This document shows, in pieces, positions 14,387 through 21,430 of a stretch of DNA of 24,294 nt. Numbering within the stretch: the stretch's first letter is position 1; every line of letters begins with the position of its first letter. The notes under the pieces were generated by a model that did not search any database, was not told the origin of the DNA, and was given only the letters and a program-made list of their open reading frames with translations. The stretch is from assembly GCA_016932615.1 (NCBI GenBank), contig JAFGCN010000004.1, positions 1-24,294 of the forward strand. Direction: 5' to 3'. A program made the position numbers and the translations under genes. The stretch comes from Candidatus Aenigmatarchaeota archaeon (lineage in GTDB: Archaea > Aenigmatarchaeota > Aenigmatarchaeia > QMZS01).

Positions 14387-15250
14387 TTAAAAAAAGCTAT
14401 GGTGGCCAGACAGTAGGAGAACACCTATAACTATTACTGCTGCGGAGACCACCTTTTTCAGGACTTCTGTTCTCTCTTCCCTGAATGCGGCAAATCCGCC
14501 AATAACTGCAACAAACGAGCCGAGCCGGATTATGGGAAATACAGTGCTTGCGTCCGCAAGAGTGTATGCCTTTAGAATAGAGTAATATGCGGTTGCCCCT
14601 AGTAAAATCGCTGCAAGAACATACTTGCCTTTTGATTTGATGAGTTTTTTGGTCTCATTTGTCCTGCCTCTTGAAGCAGTTGCCAGTATGAGCCCGGGAA
14701 TGAGATACACAAAAAATCCGTACGTGCCCGGAGTAAAGTAGCCCAGGGCAATCTTGTCGATGATGGCAACGACAGACGCAAGAAATGCTGAGAGAATAGT
14801 GAGTTGTACTCCCCTGTCGGAGAGTTTTCCGAAAATTTTTCTTTTGTGGGTTGTAATGGCAATAAGCCCTGCAAATATAAGCAGTGTGCCAATAATCTTT
14901 TCCGTGCTCATGGCTTCCTTTAATAGAGCTACCGACAGGAGAAACACGAGTATAATTCTTGACTGGCTTATTGGCTCCTTTAGAGTTACCGGAGTATGCT
15001 TGTAGGCAGCAAATCCAGTCAGGGCAACAGCAACCCACAGAGCTGAAGATAACATTAGAAGAGCCCAGGCCGCCGGATCAGTTGGAACAAGAAAGTCGAA
15101 GTAAAGGAACGGGATAAATGCAAGTGCGGTCAGGAGGTTTTCAATAAGCGCGTAAGAGAATACACTCTCTGTCTTCATTACAGCCCGGTGGATTACGCTT
15201 TTTATCCCATCGGCAAGAGCAGCCGTTAACGCAAATACTAGCCACAGCAT
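14387..15250 (-). CDS. EamA-family (DMT) transporter
   Basis: 287 residues, about ten hydrophobic helices arranged as two five-helix repeats, which is the EamA drug/metabolite transporter layout. The first repeat ends near IIGTLLIFAGLIAITTHKR, and the second near VVSAAVIVIGVLLLSG, matching the characteristic final helix of each EamA unit. A basic loop of about 15 residues separates the halves. Substrates in the family range from amino acids to nucleotides and sugars, and none is indicated here. The Nudix gene follows by 20 bases on the same strand. Confidence 0.9.
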   Translation of the reverse strand: MLWLVFALTAALADGIKSVIHRAVMKTESVFSYALIENLLTALAFIPFLYFDFLVPTDPAAWALLMLSSALWVAVALTGFAAYKHTPVTLKEPISQSRIILVFLLSVALLKEAMSTEKIIGTLLIFAGLIAITTHKRKIFGKLSDRGVQLTILSAFLASVVAIIDKIALGYFTPGTYGFFVYLIPGLILATASRGRTNETKKLIKSKGKYVLAAILLGATAYYSILKAYTLADASTVFPIIRLGSFVAVIGGFAAFREERTEVLKKVVSAAVIVIGVLLLSGHHSFF

Positions 15251-15314
15251 AAATTTCTTTGCAAATTTTTTCTTCTACCCCAAGAGAAATTCCTCCAGAG
15301 ATGACTCAGGAAGA

Positions 15315-15340
15315 ACAAAATAATAATCAAAAAAATGAAA
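15315..15340 (-). terminator. T-rich terminator after the coiled-coil gene
   Basis: Immediately after the minus-strand stop the transcript reads TTTCATTTTTTTG and further T-rich sequence, separating this gene from the EamA gene downstream. Confidence 0.55.
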
Positions 15341-16087
15341 TTATTTCCAAAGCCAGCCCAAGAGTCCCTTGCTTTGCTTTTCTTCCTGTGCAAGCTGGTT
15401 TAAACGGATCTGCTCCTGCTCGAGGTTTTGCACCTGTTCTCTTAGAAGAAGCTTGATCTCCTCGTCACACTCGCAATCGGCAATAAGCCGGTTGAGCTCC
15501 TGGACTCTTTCCTGATTTTGGGTTGTTTCCTGCTCAAGCATTTGTGCAGCATTTTCATCTCCTCCGAAAAGGAATCGGCTAAAGTTGCTCCTGGTCTGTA
15601 TCTTCTCTTCTGCCTGTATAGTCTTGTTTACAGAGTTGTTGAATTCCCTTGCGATCTGCGATATGTTCTGGCCAATGCCTCCATATTGATTTTCCATTCC
15701 AAGCAGAGCATGAACTGCAAGCTTAACCTGGTTTTGGTTCTTGAGCACATTCTTTTGCTGTTCTGTCAGGTTCTCCATTTCCCTTTCCATTTCGCGCTGC
15801 TTTTCCTCAAGCTGTGACCTTACTTCCCGGGCATTTTCTGCACCTTTCTGGTCTCCCTGTCCGTTAGGGGCAATTACCATTCCATTCCCTTTTTCATCTC
15901 CGGCATTGTTTTCCGTGCTTATTTCTTCTCTTAACTGGTCGTCTTCACCAAGGTTTTTCTGCTGGTTTTCGACCATTAATTCTTCCGGGTTTTCCGAAGG
16001 CCCGCTTCCTTGGGAATTGGTGCCTGCTCCAAGCACCATTGAAAGCATGAGCAGTGCTGCGAATATTCCAAAAATTTCCTGTCTCAT
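15341..16087 (-). CDS. secreted coiled-coil protein of unknown function
   Basis: 248 residues. A signal peptide or N-terminal anchor (about 1-21, ending GAG) is followed by a low-complexity acidic Gln/Asn/Glu region (about 22-85) and heptad-rich helices (about 85-125 and 180-235). Arg, Glu and Gln dominate the helices (for example QLEEKQREMEREMENLTEQQ). A DCECDEE motif gives the only two cysteines. The C-terminus ends in the hydrophobic GLLGWLWK, which might touch the membrane. I recognise no family. A TATA-like tract (about 16102-16115) precedes the ATG by about 23 bases, so the gene is transcribed on its own. An exported structural or envelope role is inference. Confidence 0.8.
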   Translation of the reverse strand: MRQEIFGIFAALLMLSMVLGAGTNSQGSGPSENPEELMVENQQKNLGEDDQLREEISTENNAGDEKGNGMVIAPNGQGDQKGAENAREVRSQLEEKQREMEREMENLTEQQKNVLKNQNQVKLAVHALLGMENQYGGIGQNISQIAREFNNSVNKTIQAEEKIQTRSNFSRFLFGGDENAAQMLEQETTQNQERVQELNRLIADCECDEEIKLLLREQVQNLEQEQIRLNQLAQEEKQSKGLLGWLWK

Positions 16088-16118
16088 AACTCTATAGCCC
16101 CGAATATATAATAAATGC

Positions 16119-16787
16119 CTAGTATTCGCCGAGGTTTTTTTGGTCCACTCTTTTTTTGCGCGCTTCCAGGATCCTTTCTGCAGTAGACCACTTCAGCCTC
16201 ACAATTTCCGGGAACCTGCTCTCCTCAAGCTTTCCAAGGAAATTAACTGTCCTTGGGTCTGCAGGGTATCCCGATCCGAAGTCGCCGTAAGTTTTATGCA
16301 AGTCCTTGATTTTGCTGTCTCTTGTAACTTTCGCAAGGATGGATGCAGCGCCAACAACCGGGTGATTTTTGTCTGCCCGGTTCTCGGAAACAATTTTTGT
16401 TTCCTTGTCCTTTAAAAGAAATCTCAATTTCTGGGCGAACTTCTCAGTGTTTGCCTCAAAGGAGTCTATGACTACCCTTGGCTTTTTTTCCAAAAAATTA
16501 TTCACGATTTTTGCAACTCGCGCAAGCTCTATCTGATTAAGGTTCAAGATTCCCATTTCCGAATTCAGTTGTTGGGTCGTAATTTCAGCGATAAAAAAGT
16601 CCTCGCAGACCTGTTTTATTTCTTCTGAAAGTTTCTCCCTTTGCCTTGGAGTGAGCTCCTTGGAATCCTTCACACCCAGGATTTTCAGTTTTTCTTCGTC
16701 TTCTTCTTTTACGAGGCATCCGCAGATAATCAGCGGGCCGATAACTGGCCCCTTTCCCGCTTCGTCTATTCCAAGAAGGTAAACCAT
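16119..16787 (-). CDS. rnhB: ribonuclease HII
   Basis: 222 residues. It cleaves RNA in RNA-DNA hybrids, removing misincorporated ribonucleotides and primers. The active-site acids are Asp8-Glu9 in GIDEAGKGP, Asp108 in VVIDSFE and Asp139 in ENRADKNHPVVGAASI, the spacing seen in archaeal type 2 enzymes. The usual DEAGRGP has Lys in place of Arg. Length is normal. An AAATATAC tract about 26 bases upstream is a likely TATA box. The initiator tRNA gene is divergent on the other side. Confidence 0.96.
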   Translation of the reverse strand: MVYLLGIDEAGKGPVIGPLIICGCLVKEEDEEKLKILGVKDSKELTPRQREKLSEEIKQVCEDFFIAEITTQQLNSEMGILNLNQIELARVAKIVNNFLEKKPRVVIDSFEANTEKFAQKLRFLLKDKETKIVSENRADKNHPVVGAASILAKVTRDSKIKDLHKTYGDFGSGYPADPRTVNFLGKLEESRFPEIVRLKWSTAERILEARKKRVDQKNLGEY

Positions 16788-16900
16788 TAATACTTTTGTA
16801 ATCTTTCTGTATATTTGCGGGAAGCGTTTTCTTTAAGTTTGAATGTGCCCTATAATATTATAGCGGGGTAGAGCAGCTAGGAGTGCTCGTCGGGCCCATA

Positions 16901-16934
16901 ATTCCCTTTCGCTATTGCGATTTGGGAAGGAGTC
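16901..16934 (+). other. tRNA intron 1 (anticodon loop, 37/38)
   Basis: A 34-base intron at the canonical archaeal position. It folds as TTCCC/GGGAA enclosing TCGC-TATT-GCGA. Exactly seven bases lie between the inner helix and the anticodon stem on each side, which fits a four-pair helix with two three-base bulges. The central helix is poor (two G-C pairs), so it is a relaxed splicing motif. A one-base shift of both ends gives the same mature RNA. Confidence 0.8.
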
Positions 16935-16956
16935 ACCCGAAGGTCGGTGGTTCAAA

Positions 16957-17039
16957 GTCATCCCTTCTTTCTTGGAAGAAAGAAGGTCTGACAACCCCAA
17001 GAAAGAACGAATCTTTCGCAAAGGTTGTGATGGAGAAAC
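16957..17039 (+). other. tRNA intron 2 (T loop, 59/60)
   Basis: An 83-base intron between TTCAAA and T-CCACC. The junction forms a bulge-helix-bulge: T stem outside, TTCA opposite AGAA (three pairs), bulges AAG and ACT, then the inner helix TCATC/GATGG. Inside are a long hairpin (CCTTCTTTCTT 16963-16973 with AAGAAAGAAGG 16976-16986) and a second stem ACAACC/GGTTGT (16991-16996 with 17023-17028). Confidence 0.85.
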
Positions 17040-17057
17040 TCCACCCCCCGCTAGATT

Positions 17058-17525
17058 TTAAAGTTTCAGCTCGAGCGTAATTGCCTGGTCGAGGAAGCCC
17101 ACGCTTCTATAGAACTTCAGGGTTTTTGAGTTTCCAGCGGCAGTTGAAACTTTTACCGTCCGGGTCCTCTGCTTCTTGCACCAATTCAGGAATTCTTCGG
17201 CAAGTTTTGTCCCAACACCGTTTTTTCTGAAACCTTCAAGAACAAACATGTTTTCAAGCTCGGCTGTTTTGTTGGCCCGGCTTTTTTTGTCTGCAAAGCC
17301 GCCTGCAAGATACCCTACCACTTTGCCGCCCATAGTCGCCAAAAATATGCAGCCCTCATTAATATTTGAAAGGCGTTGCCTGAAGTATCGGTCTCCATCT
17401 TTACCGAAAGACCATTTGCTGTTTACCTGCCCCTCAAAATCCTGCATATGTTCTGCCAGCATGGAGTTTAACTCCTTAATCATTTCCAGATCCTGGGGGG
17501 TTGCTTTTCTGACATTTAACTCCAT
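17058..17525 (-). CDS. GNAT-family N-acetyltransferase
   Basis: 155 residues. The fold is the GNAT acetyltransferase: N-terminal VRKATPQDLEMIKELN, the central strand FLATMGGKVVGYLAGGF, then motif A with the acetyl-CoA loop R100-K-N-G-V-G105 after ENMFVLEGF. It ends with KTLKFYRSVGF, the conserved motif B tail. The acceptor is unknown. The frame is open to 17564, but the ATG at 17525 begins the family's usual N-terminus and has a TATA-like GTATTATTG (17548-17556) about 26 bases upstream. It converges on the tRNA gene, ending four bases from it. Confidence 0.92.
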   Translation of the reverse strand: MELNVRKATPQDLEMIKELNSMLAEHMQDFEGQVNSKWSFGKDGDRYFRQRLSNINEGCIFLATMGGKVVGYLAGGFADKKSRANKTAELENMFVLEGFRKNGVGTKLAEEFLNWCKKQRTRTVKVSTAAGNSKTLKFYRSVGFLDQAITLELKL

Positions 17526-17587
17526 AACTAGAATTAGTTCACAGATACAATAATACCTGAGCAAGCACTAACCTGAAGACACAGCAC

Positions 17588-18472
17588 CTAGTAGCGGAAC
17601 TTGAAAATGCTGCCTAGATGCACGTATGCGTCAAGCATGTTTTCAAGGGTAACTTTGCTTTCGGCCAGGGCTTTACTCACCTCAGGCAGGAGTCCGAAAA
17701 TTGCGGCTTGTTTTGAGAGGTCGTCCGAAACGGGGTTTACTTCCTGCCTGAGGGGCGTGAGGAATTTACGCACCGTTGCTTTGCTAAGGGTTACCTCTGC
17801 AATTTTCTGGTAATCTACAGATATTTTCTTGAACGGAAAAGCAAGCTCGATTTTTCCTGACTTAAGGAGGAACTGGGGAAGGTATACCTTGGGAGTGGCG
17901 CTTTCTCCGAACAGGTGTTTTGCAAGGAAAAGCCTTGCTTTCGGCCCCTGGCAAGGAGAACCTCTTTTGTCAGGCATTTCAAGAAATTCTTCAAGGTCTT
18001 GTCCGGAAAAAAGAGTTACGCCTCGGCTGCATTCTTCCAGGTGGCGCACAAAGCCAATCAGGAAATGATGGTAGTTTTCCGGATTCAGGCCTTTGTAGAG
18101 GCGATCGAGAACTTTTTGGGAAAGCGCGGCCTTTTTGTAAAAATATGTCCTGTCTGTTTTTAGAGGGGCTTTTTTTTCGCAGATTTCAAGCTTTCCGCAG
18201 GGGTAGCCCTTGATTGGAAACTTCCTGCACAACTCCGGCTTTTTTTCAAAGCCGTGCTTTATGTGAATGCTGCAAAGCCCCGACTCCAGGGAAAACGGGC
18301 ATCCTTCAGTCGAGGTTTTGATGTAATTTTTTCCATTCAGTTTCCGGAGAAACATTTTTTGGTCATAGCCGAGGCCGGAAAGTACGGAGATATCAGCTTC
18401 AGTCAGTGCAATCCTCCAGTTTCTACTGCAGCACTGCCCGCACAGGTCACACGACCATGAAAAGCCCTTCAT
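17588..18472 (-). CDS. YkgJ-like CxxCxxCC metal-binding protein
   Basis: 294 residues. The N-terminal domain has the cysteine signature of the YkgJ zinc/iron-chelating family (PF03692): C8-x2-C11-x2-C14-C15, then CPF at 58, Cys67 in GLCSIH, and KPELCRKFP at 82, with further Cys at 92 and 98. Related domains occur in FliB-type lysine methylases and in proteins that may hold an iron-sulfur cluster. The C-terminal 190 residues are mostly helical, have few cysteines, and match nothing I know. The function is unknown. An AT-rich TATA-like region directly precedes the ATG. It is divergent from the MscS gene. Confidence 0.85.
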   Translation of the reverse strand: MKGFSWSCDLCGQCCSRNWRIALTEADISVLSGLGYDQKMFLRKLNGKNYIKTSTEGCPFSLESGLCSIHIKHGFEKKPELCRKFPIKGYPCGKLEICEKKAPLKTDRTYFYKKAALSQKVLDRLYKGLNPENYHHFLIGFVRHLEECSRGVTLFSGQDLEEFLEMPDKRGSPCQGPKARLFLAKHLFGESATPKVYLPQFLLKSGKIELAFPFKKISVDYQKIAEVTLSKATVRKFLTPLRQEVNPVSDDLSKQAAIFGLLPEVSKALAESKVTLENMLDAYVHLGSIFKFRY

Positions 18473-18530
18473 AATTATATGCTTTTTTGCGATAAGGGGG
18501 TATTCAAATAAGATTGCCTTCCCTTATGTT

Positions 18531-19571
18531 ATGGCAATCGAACTACCCGCCCTGATAGCAAACGAATACCTGAGAGCCCTCTTTATCGTGATTGGCGCAT
18601 ACCTGTTTGCAAAAGTTTCTTACTTTGTCCTTAACCGGTATGTAAAGAAGATTACCGCAAAGACCAAGACTGACCTCGATGACAAGCTTCTGGACATATT
18701 CCAGAGGTATTTTACGCTTATTGTTACTGTCGCAGGGCTCTACTTTGCCTTAAACACGCTTTCGGCAACTGAGCCCTACCAGTCATATATAGACGGCGCG
18801 GCGGTGGTATTGGGCGTCTTTGTTGTCGCAACAATGGCATCAAAGATGTTTTCCGTGATTTTTATAAAATTCTTCAAGGTGCAAAGGGGCCATGAGAAGA
18901 CGCCACGCCTCATAACCAAGATTATTGCAATCCTGGTGTATGTTATCGCATTCCTGATGGTTCTGTCCTACTTTGAAGTTGAAATTACTCCTCTTATCGC
19001 AACCCTTGGAATCGGTGGCCTGGCTTTGGGCCTTGCGCTCCAGCCGACATTATCTAACTTTTTTTCCGGCCTGTATCTTGTTTCCGACAGGCCCATAAGC
19101 GTCGGCGAATTCATAGAGCTTCCCGACTCAAACCTTTCAGGCGTAGTCGAGGATATCGGCTGGAGGACAACCCGGATAAAGACACTCTCAAACCAGATAG
19201 TTGTGGTGCCAAATGCGCTCATTTCCGAAAGCGTTATCATCAACGACACCCTTTCAGACCCGGAGATGTCGGTCAAGGTGCTTGTCGGGGTATCTTATGA
19301 CTCGGACCTTGAGAAAGTCGAGAAAGTGACGCTTGACGTTGCAAGAAAAATCCTGAAGACCGTTCCCGGTGCCATAAAAGACTTCGAGCCAAAGGTTCGG
19401 TTCAAGACCTTTGGGGAGTCAAACATAGACTTTAATGTCATTTTAAGGGCAGAGAAGATGGACGACACTTACCTGATAACGCACGAGTTCATAAAGGCCC
19501 TCAAGAAGCGCTACGACAAGGAGAAGATTGAGATTTCCTGGCCGGTTGTGAAAGTGTACAAGGGGAAGTAG
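18531..19571 (+). CDS. MscS-family mechanosensitive channel
   Basis: 346 residues. Four to five N-terminal transmembrane helices (about 12-147) lead to the pore-lining helix GIGGLALGLALQPTLSNFF (about 161-179), rich in Gly and Ala as in MscS TM3. The beta domain follows (SVGEFIEL, VVEDIGWRTTRIKTLSNQIVVVPN, the hallmark MscS block). A C-terminal alpha/beta domain ends IEISWPVVKVY, close to the usual family end. It releases solutes on osmotic downshock. A TATA-like TTCAAATAAG (18503-18512) is about 23 bases before the ATG. Confidence 0.96.
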   Translation: MAIELPALIANEYLRALFIVIGAYLFAKVSYFVLNRYVKKITAKTKTDLDDKLLDIFQRYFTLIVTVAGLYFALNTLSATEPYQSYIDGAAVVLGVFVVATMASKMFSVIFIKFFKVQRGHEKTPRLITKIIAILVYVIAFLMVLSYFEVEITPLIATLGIGGLALGLALQPTLSNFFSGLYLVSDRPISVGEFIELPDSNLSGVVEDIGWRTTRIKTLSNQIVVVPNALISESVIINDTLSDPEMSVKVLVGVSYDSDLEKVEKVTLDVARKILKTVPGAIKDFEPKVRFKTFGESNIDFNVILRAEKMDDTYLITHEFIKALKKRYDKEKIEISWPVVKVYKGK

Positions 19572-19630
19572 GGTTTGTAAGTGGATTGTAATGCACCGCT
19601 CTTTTTAGGTTATATCCCTAAGCCAACATT

Positions 19631-19926
19631 ATGAAAACCGACCCGATTAGGAGGGCGCTGGAATTAAGAAAGACTCTTGTTCGAGAGGGGATTTTAGGAA
19701 AAGAGACCTTGCTTGCTGACCTGACAAACACTTTGCAGGGAAAAGACACCTCAAAAGTTGTAGATATGATGCCTAATGACCCCAAAAGTAGATTAGCTTA
19801 GTTCAATTGAGGTGGAACGATAATTACGACAAAGGCGTGAGGATAATTGACGGGTATCTGAGAGAGAATTATGGCGTTGGGTATAAGGATACTGTTAGGG
19901 CGGATGTGGAGTTGAGGGTGGCTTAA
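19631..19926 (+). pseudogene. small gene, probably broken by a frameshift
   Basis: An ATG at 19631 opens 56 codons (MKTDPIRRALELRKTLVREG...) to a TAG at 19799. A second frame, open from about 19786 to a TAA at 19924, continues with protein-like sequence (LRWNDNYDKGVRIIDGYLRE...). The two frames overlap near the stop, which suggests one original protein of about 95-100 residues with an indel near 19785-19800. A TATA-like GTTATATC (19609-19616) precedes the ATG by about 19 bases, so the first part may still be expressed as a 56-residue protein. No family recognised. Between MscS and this gene, and from 19927 to 20032, I see nothing else coding. Confidence 0.45.
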
Positions 19927-20032
19927 CGAAACCTCGGTATAGTACAAGTTACTTCTTGAAACTGAATTGAGGGTTATTGTTATACTGGCTAGTAGAGGAG
20001 AGGTTTGGGCAGAAATTCGAGTGAGAACGGTC

Positions 20033-20326
20033 TCAATTGGTGTCTTGCATATACTCTATGACTATGTTAATTATTTTTTTGACTGTCGGATTACAATGTT
20101 GAAAGTATATTTTGTCTAAAACCCCCACCCCTTTTTTCCTAATTACATCACTTATCAGGGCGTGTATGAATGACTGGGTGGCGGATTCAATCCCTTCAAA
20201 ATTGATTACTACTTCTTCACCAATATTCAACGCAGGAAGAAGTTCTCCGAGTCTTATATCTCGGGCAATATCTTTATTTTCTGCGAAACTCCCCCCAACT
20301 TTCTTGAAAATATCTATTTCTTTCAT
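20033..20326 (-). CDS. STAS-like domain protein (DUF4325)
   Basis: 97 residues. The segment EEVVINFEGIESATQSFIHALISDVIRKKG (about 37-66; key features V-x-x-x-F-x-G and S-F) matches the STAS-like DUF4325 core, in which a strand, a loop with Ser, and an amphipathic helix resemble SpoIIAA-type anti-anti-sigma proteins. It starts inside the end of the ATPase gene (ATGA overlap, 20323-20326), so the pair is translationally coupled. SpoIIAB/SpoIIAA-like pairs switch partners through phosphorylation; archaea have no sigma factors, so any target must differ. The codon choice is AT-rich compared with the neighbours. Confidence 0.82.
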   Translation of the reverse strand: MKEIDIFKKVGGSFAENKDIARDIRLGELLPALNIGEEVVINFEGIESATQSFIHALISDVIRKKGVGVLDKIYFQHCNPTVKKIINIVIEYMQDTN

Positions 20327-21285
20327 ATGAATTTTGCACCCTTGTATTTTTGTTGAGTTCTTTCCTTCCTTCCTTTTCGGTATACTGTTCGGATTAAGTC
20401 TAGGAGCGAATTAAATTTTTCGTGACTGCCTAAGGAGATATCAATTCCAACAGCAGTCCCTTGCCAATGTGGTAAATTATTCCCCTTAGAATGGTTATCC
20501 TTAAACGGGTCTGAAGGGAGTCTTATTTCTTTGTGGAGGGGAGTTTTCAAAAGCTTATATAGACCGTTTCCGCTGTACATCATAAAAAAATCTCGGTTTA
20601 CCTTTGCAATTGATTTTATAAAGAACAAGCCCGCACCTGCATTTTCGCCAGTTCCACCAATTTTTCTGGTTGTGCCGGTTATTCCAGGTTCCAACGCGAG
20701 TCTGATCGAGGAGAGATCATCTTCAGGATGGTAGCATCTAGTTAGTGATTCTTTTATACCTATACCTCGGTCAACAACACCAATTCGTATGATATTGCTG
20801 TCCTTATAATATTGGGCACAAACAATTGCTCCCACAGGAGACTTTGCATGTTCAAAAACATTTCTGACCAATTCACTTATCACATATTTTATTGACTCCA
20901 CCTCTTCCGGCTTTTTATGTAGAAGTGGAATCATTTCAGTTATAAATCTATCCAGTTGTGGATTATCTTCAATCTTTTGTATAGGTATAAAGCGTCCGGA
21001 AGATTCATGTGTTTTTATATGCATCTCAGAGTCCAGCCCTAAAAGTTCAAATAAGCCCATTCTTTCAAAATAGTGTTTGGACCGGGCCTCCATTTTTTTA
21101 AAATTCAGTTCCGAGGGTCTGACTGAAAGTCCTAGTCCTGCAACCATACAGAGTACCACCGGATGTACTGATACCCAACTTTTATGAGAAGTTATCTCGA
21201 GAGTGGTTTTATCCGTGGTATTGAATGAACGAATAAAGGGATCAATATTCCCTATCCAAGCACTATTTGGAAGATTAATTTTCAT
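20323..21285 (-). CDS. GHKL (histidine-kinase-like) ATPase partnered with a STAS-like protein
   Basis: 320 residues. The N-terminal 125 residues match no domain I know. Then comes a Bergerat ATP-binding fold: N box ELVRNVFEHA (138-147, Asn142), G1 box DRGIGI (172-177) and G2 box GGTGENAGAGL (210-220). No histidine phospho-acceptor domain, HAMP, PAS or membrane helix is present, so it is a soluble ATPase or serine kinase of the anti-sigma type and not a sensor kinase. The C-terminal tail is very basic (RKGRKERTQQKYKG). It is first in a two-gene operon with the DUF4325 gene. AT content is higher than on either side, which points to horizontal acquisition. Confidence 0.88.
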   Translation of the reverse strand: MKINLPNSAWIGNIDPFIRSFNTTDKTTLEITSHKSWVSVHPVVLCMVAGLGLSVRPSELNFKKMEARSKHYFERMGLFELLGLDSEMHIKTHESSGRFIPIQKIEDNPQLDRFITEMIPLLHKKPEEVESIKYVISELVRNVFEHAKSPVGAIVCAQYYKDSNIIRIGVVDRGIGIKESLTRCYHPEDDLSSIRLALEPGITGTTRKIGGTGENAGAGLFFIKSIAKVNRDFFMMYSGNGLYKLLKTPLHKEIRLPSDPFKDNHSKGNNLPHWQGTAVGIDISLGSHEKFNSLLDLIRTVYRKGRKERTQQKYKGAKFI

Positions 21286-21303
21286 ATATAATATATACTC
21301 AAA

Positions 21304-21316
21304 TACATATATATAC
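21304..21316 (-). promoter_or_regulatory. TATA box of the ATPase/STAS-like operon
   Basis: An alternating TA tract (TACATATATATAC) is centred about 25 bases upstream of the minus-strand ATG at 21285. Confidence 0.5.
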
Positions 21317-21326
21317 TAAGAAAATG

Positions 21327-21339
21327 CCGGGATTCCCGG
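21327..21339. repeat. GC-rich palindrome beside a T run
   Basis: CCGGGATTCCCGG is an inverted repeat just upstream of the operon's TATA box. On the + strand it is followed by TTTTTT (21343-21348), so it resembles an intrinsic terminator. However, no + strand gene ends here. It could be an operator or a remnant. Confidence 0.5.
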
Positions 21340-21430
21340 TAGTTTTTTAGCGGCTTTTTCTAAAAATCCCCCAAAATTATCCACAAATCACCGACAAAAG
21401 CCAATTTATGGTTTGCGGCATATAAATATA

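Larger units (their letters stand above)
16862..17053 (+). tRNA. initiator tRNA-Met (CAU) with two introns
   Basis: After removal of two introns the gene folds as a complete tRNA. The acceptor stem is AGCGGGG/CCCCGCT (seven pairs, A1-U72) with discriminator A73 (17053). The D stem is GAGC/GCTC, the anticodon stem TCGGG/CCCGA with loop CCCATAA (anticodon CAU, 16897-16899), the variable loop AGGTC, and the T stem GGTGG/CCACC with loop TTCAAA-T. The A1-U72 pair and the three G-C pairs of the anticodon stem (G29-31/C39-41) mark it as the initiator. CCA is not encoded. Position 33 is C, not U. Intron 1 sits at 37/38 and intron 2 at 59/60. A TATA-like TTTAAG at 16832-16837 is a possible promoter. 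Confidence 0.93.

Noticed and set aside
16862-17053. Integration (att) site at the tRNA
   Set aside because: No integrase gene is present and I did not find a repeated 3' tRNA segment nearby. The extra sequence is explained by introns.
19805-20039. Inverted repeat CAATTGAG ... CTCAATTG as ends of a mobile element
   Set aside because: The arms are only eight bases, do not enclose the ATPase/STAS-like genes, and have no visible target duplication or transposase.
21413-21430. TTG start for dnaG at 21413
   Set aside because: The added residues are not family-like. The ATG at 21431 matches the archaeal DnaG N-terminus and is correctly spaced from a TATA-like box.
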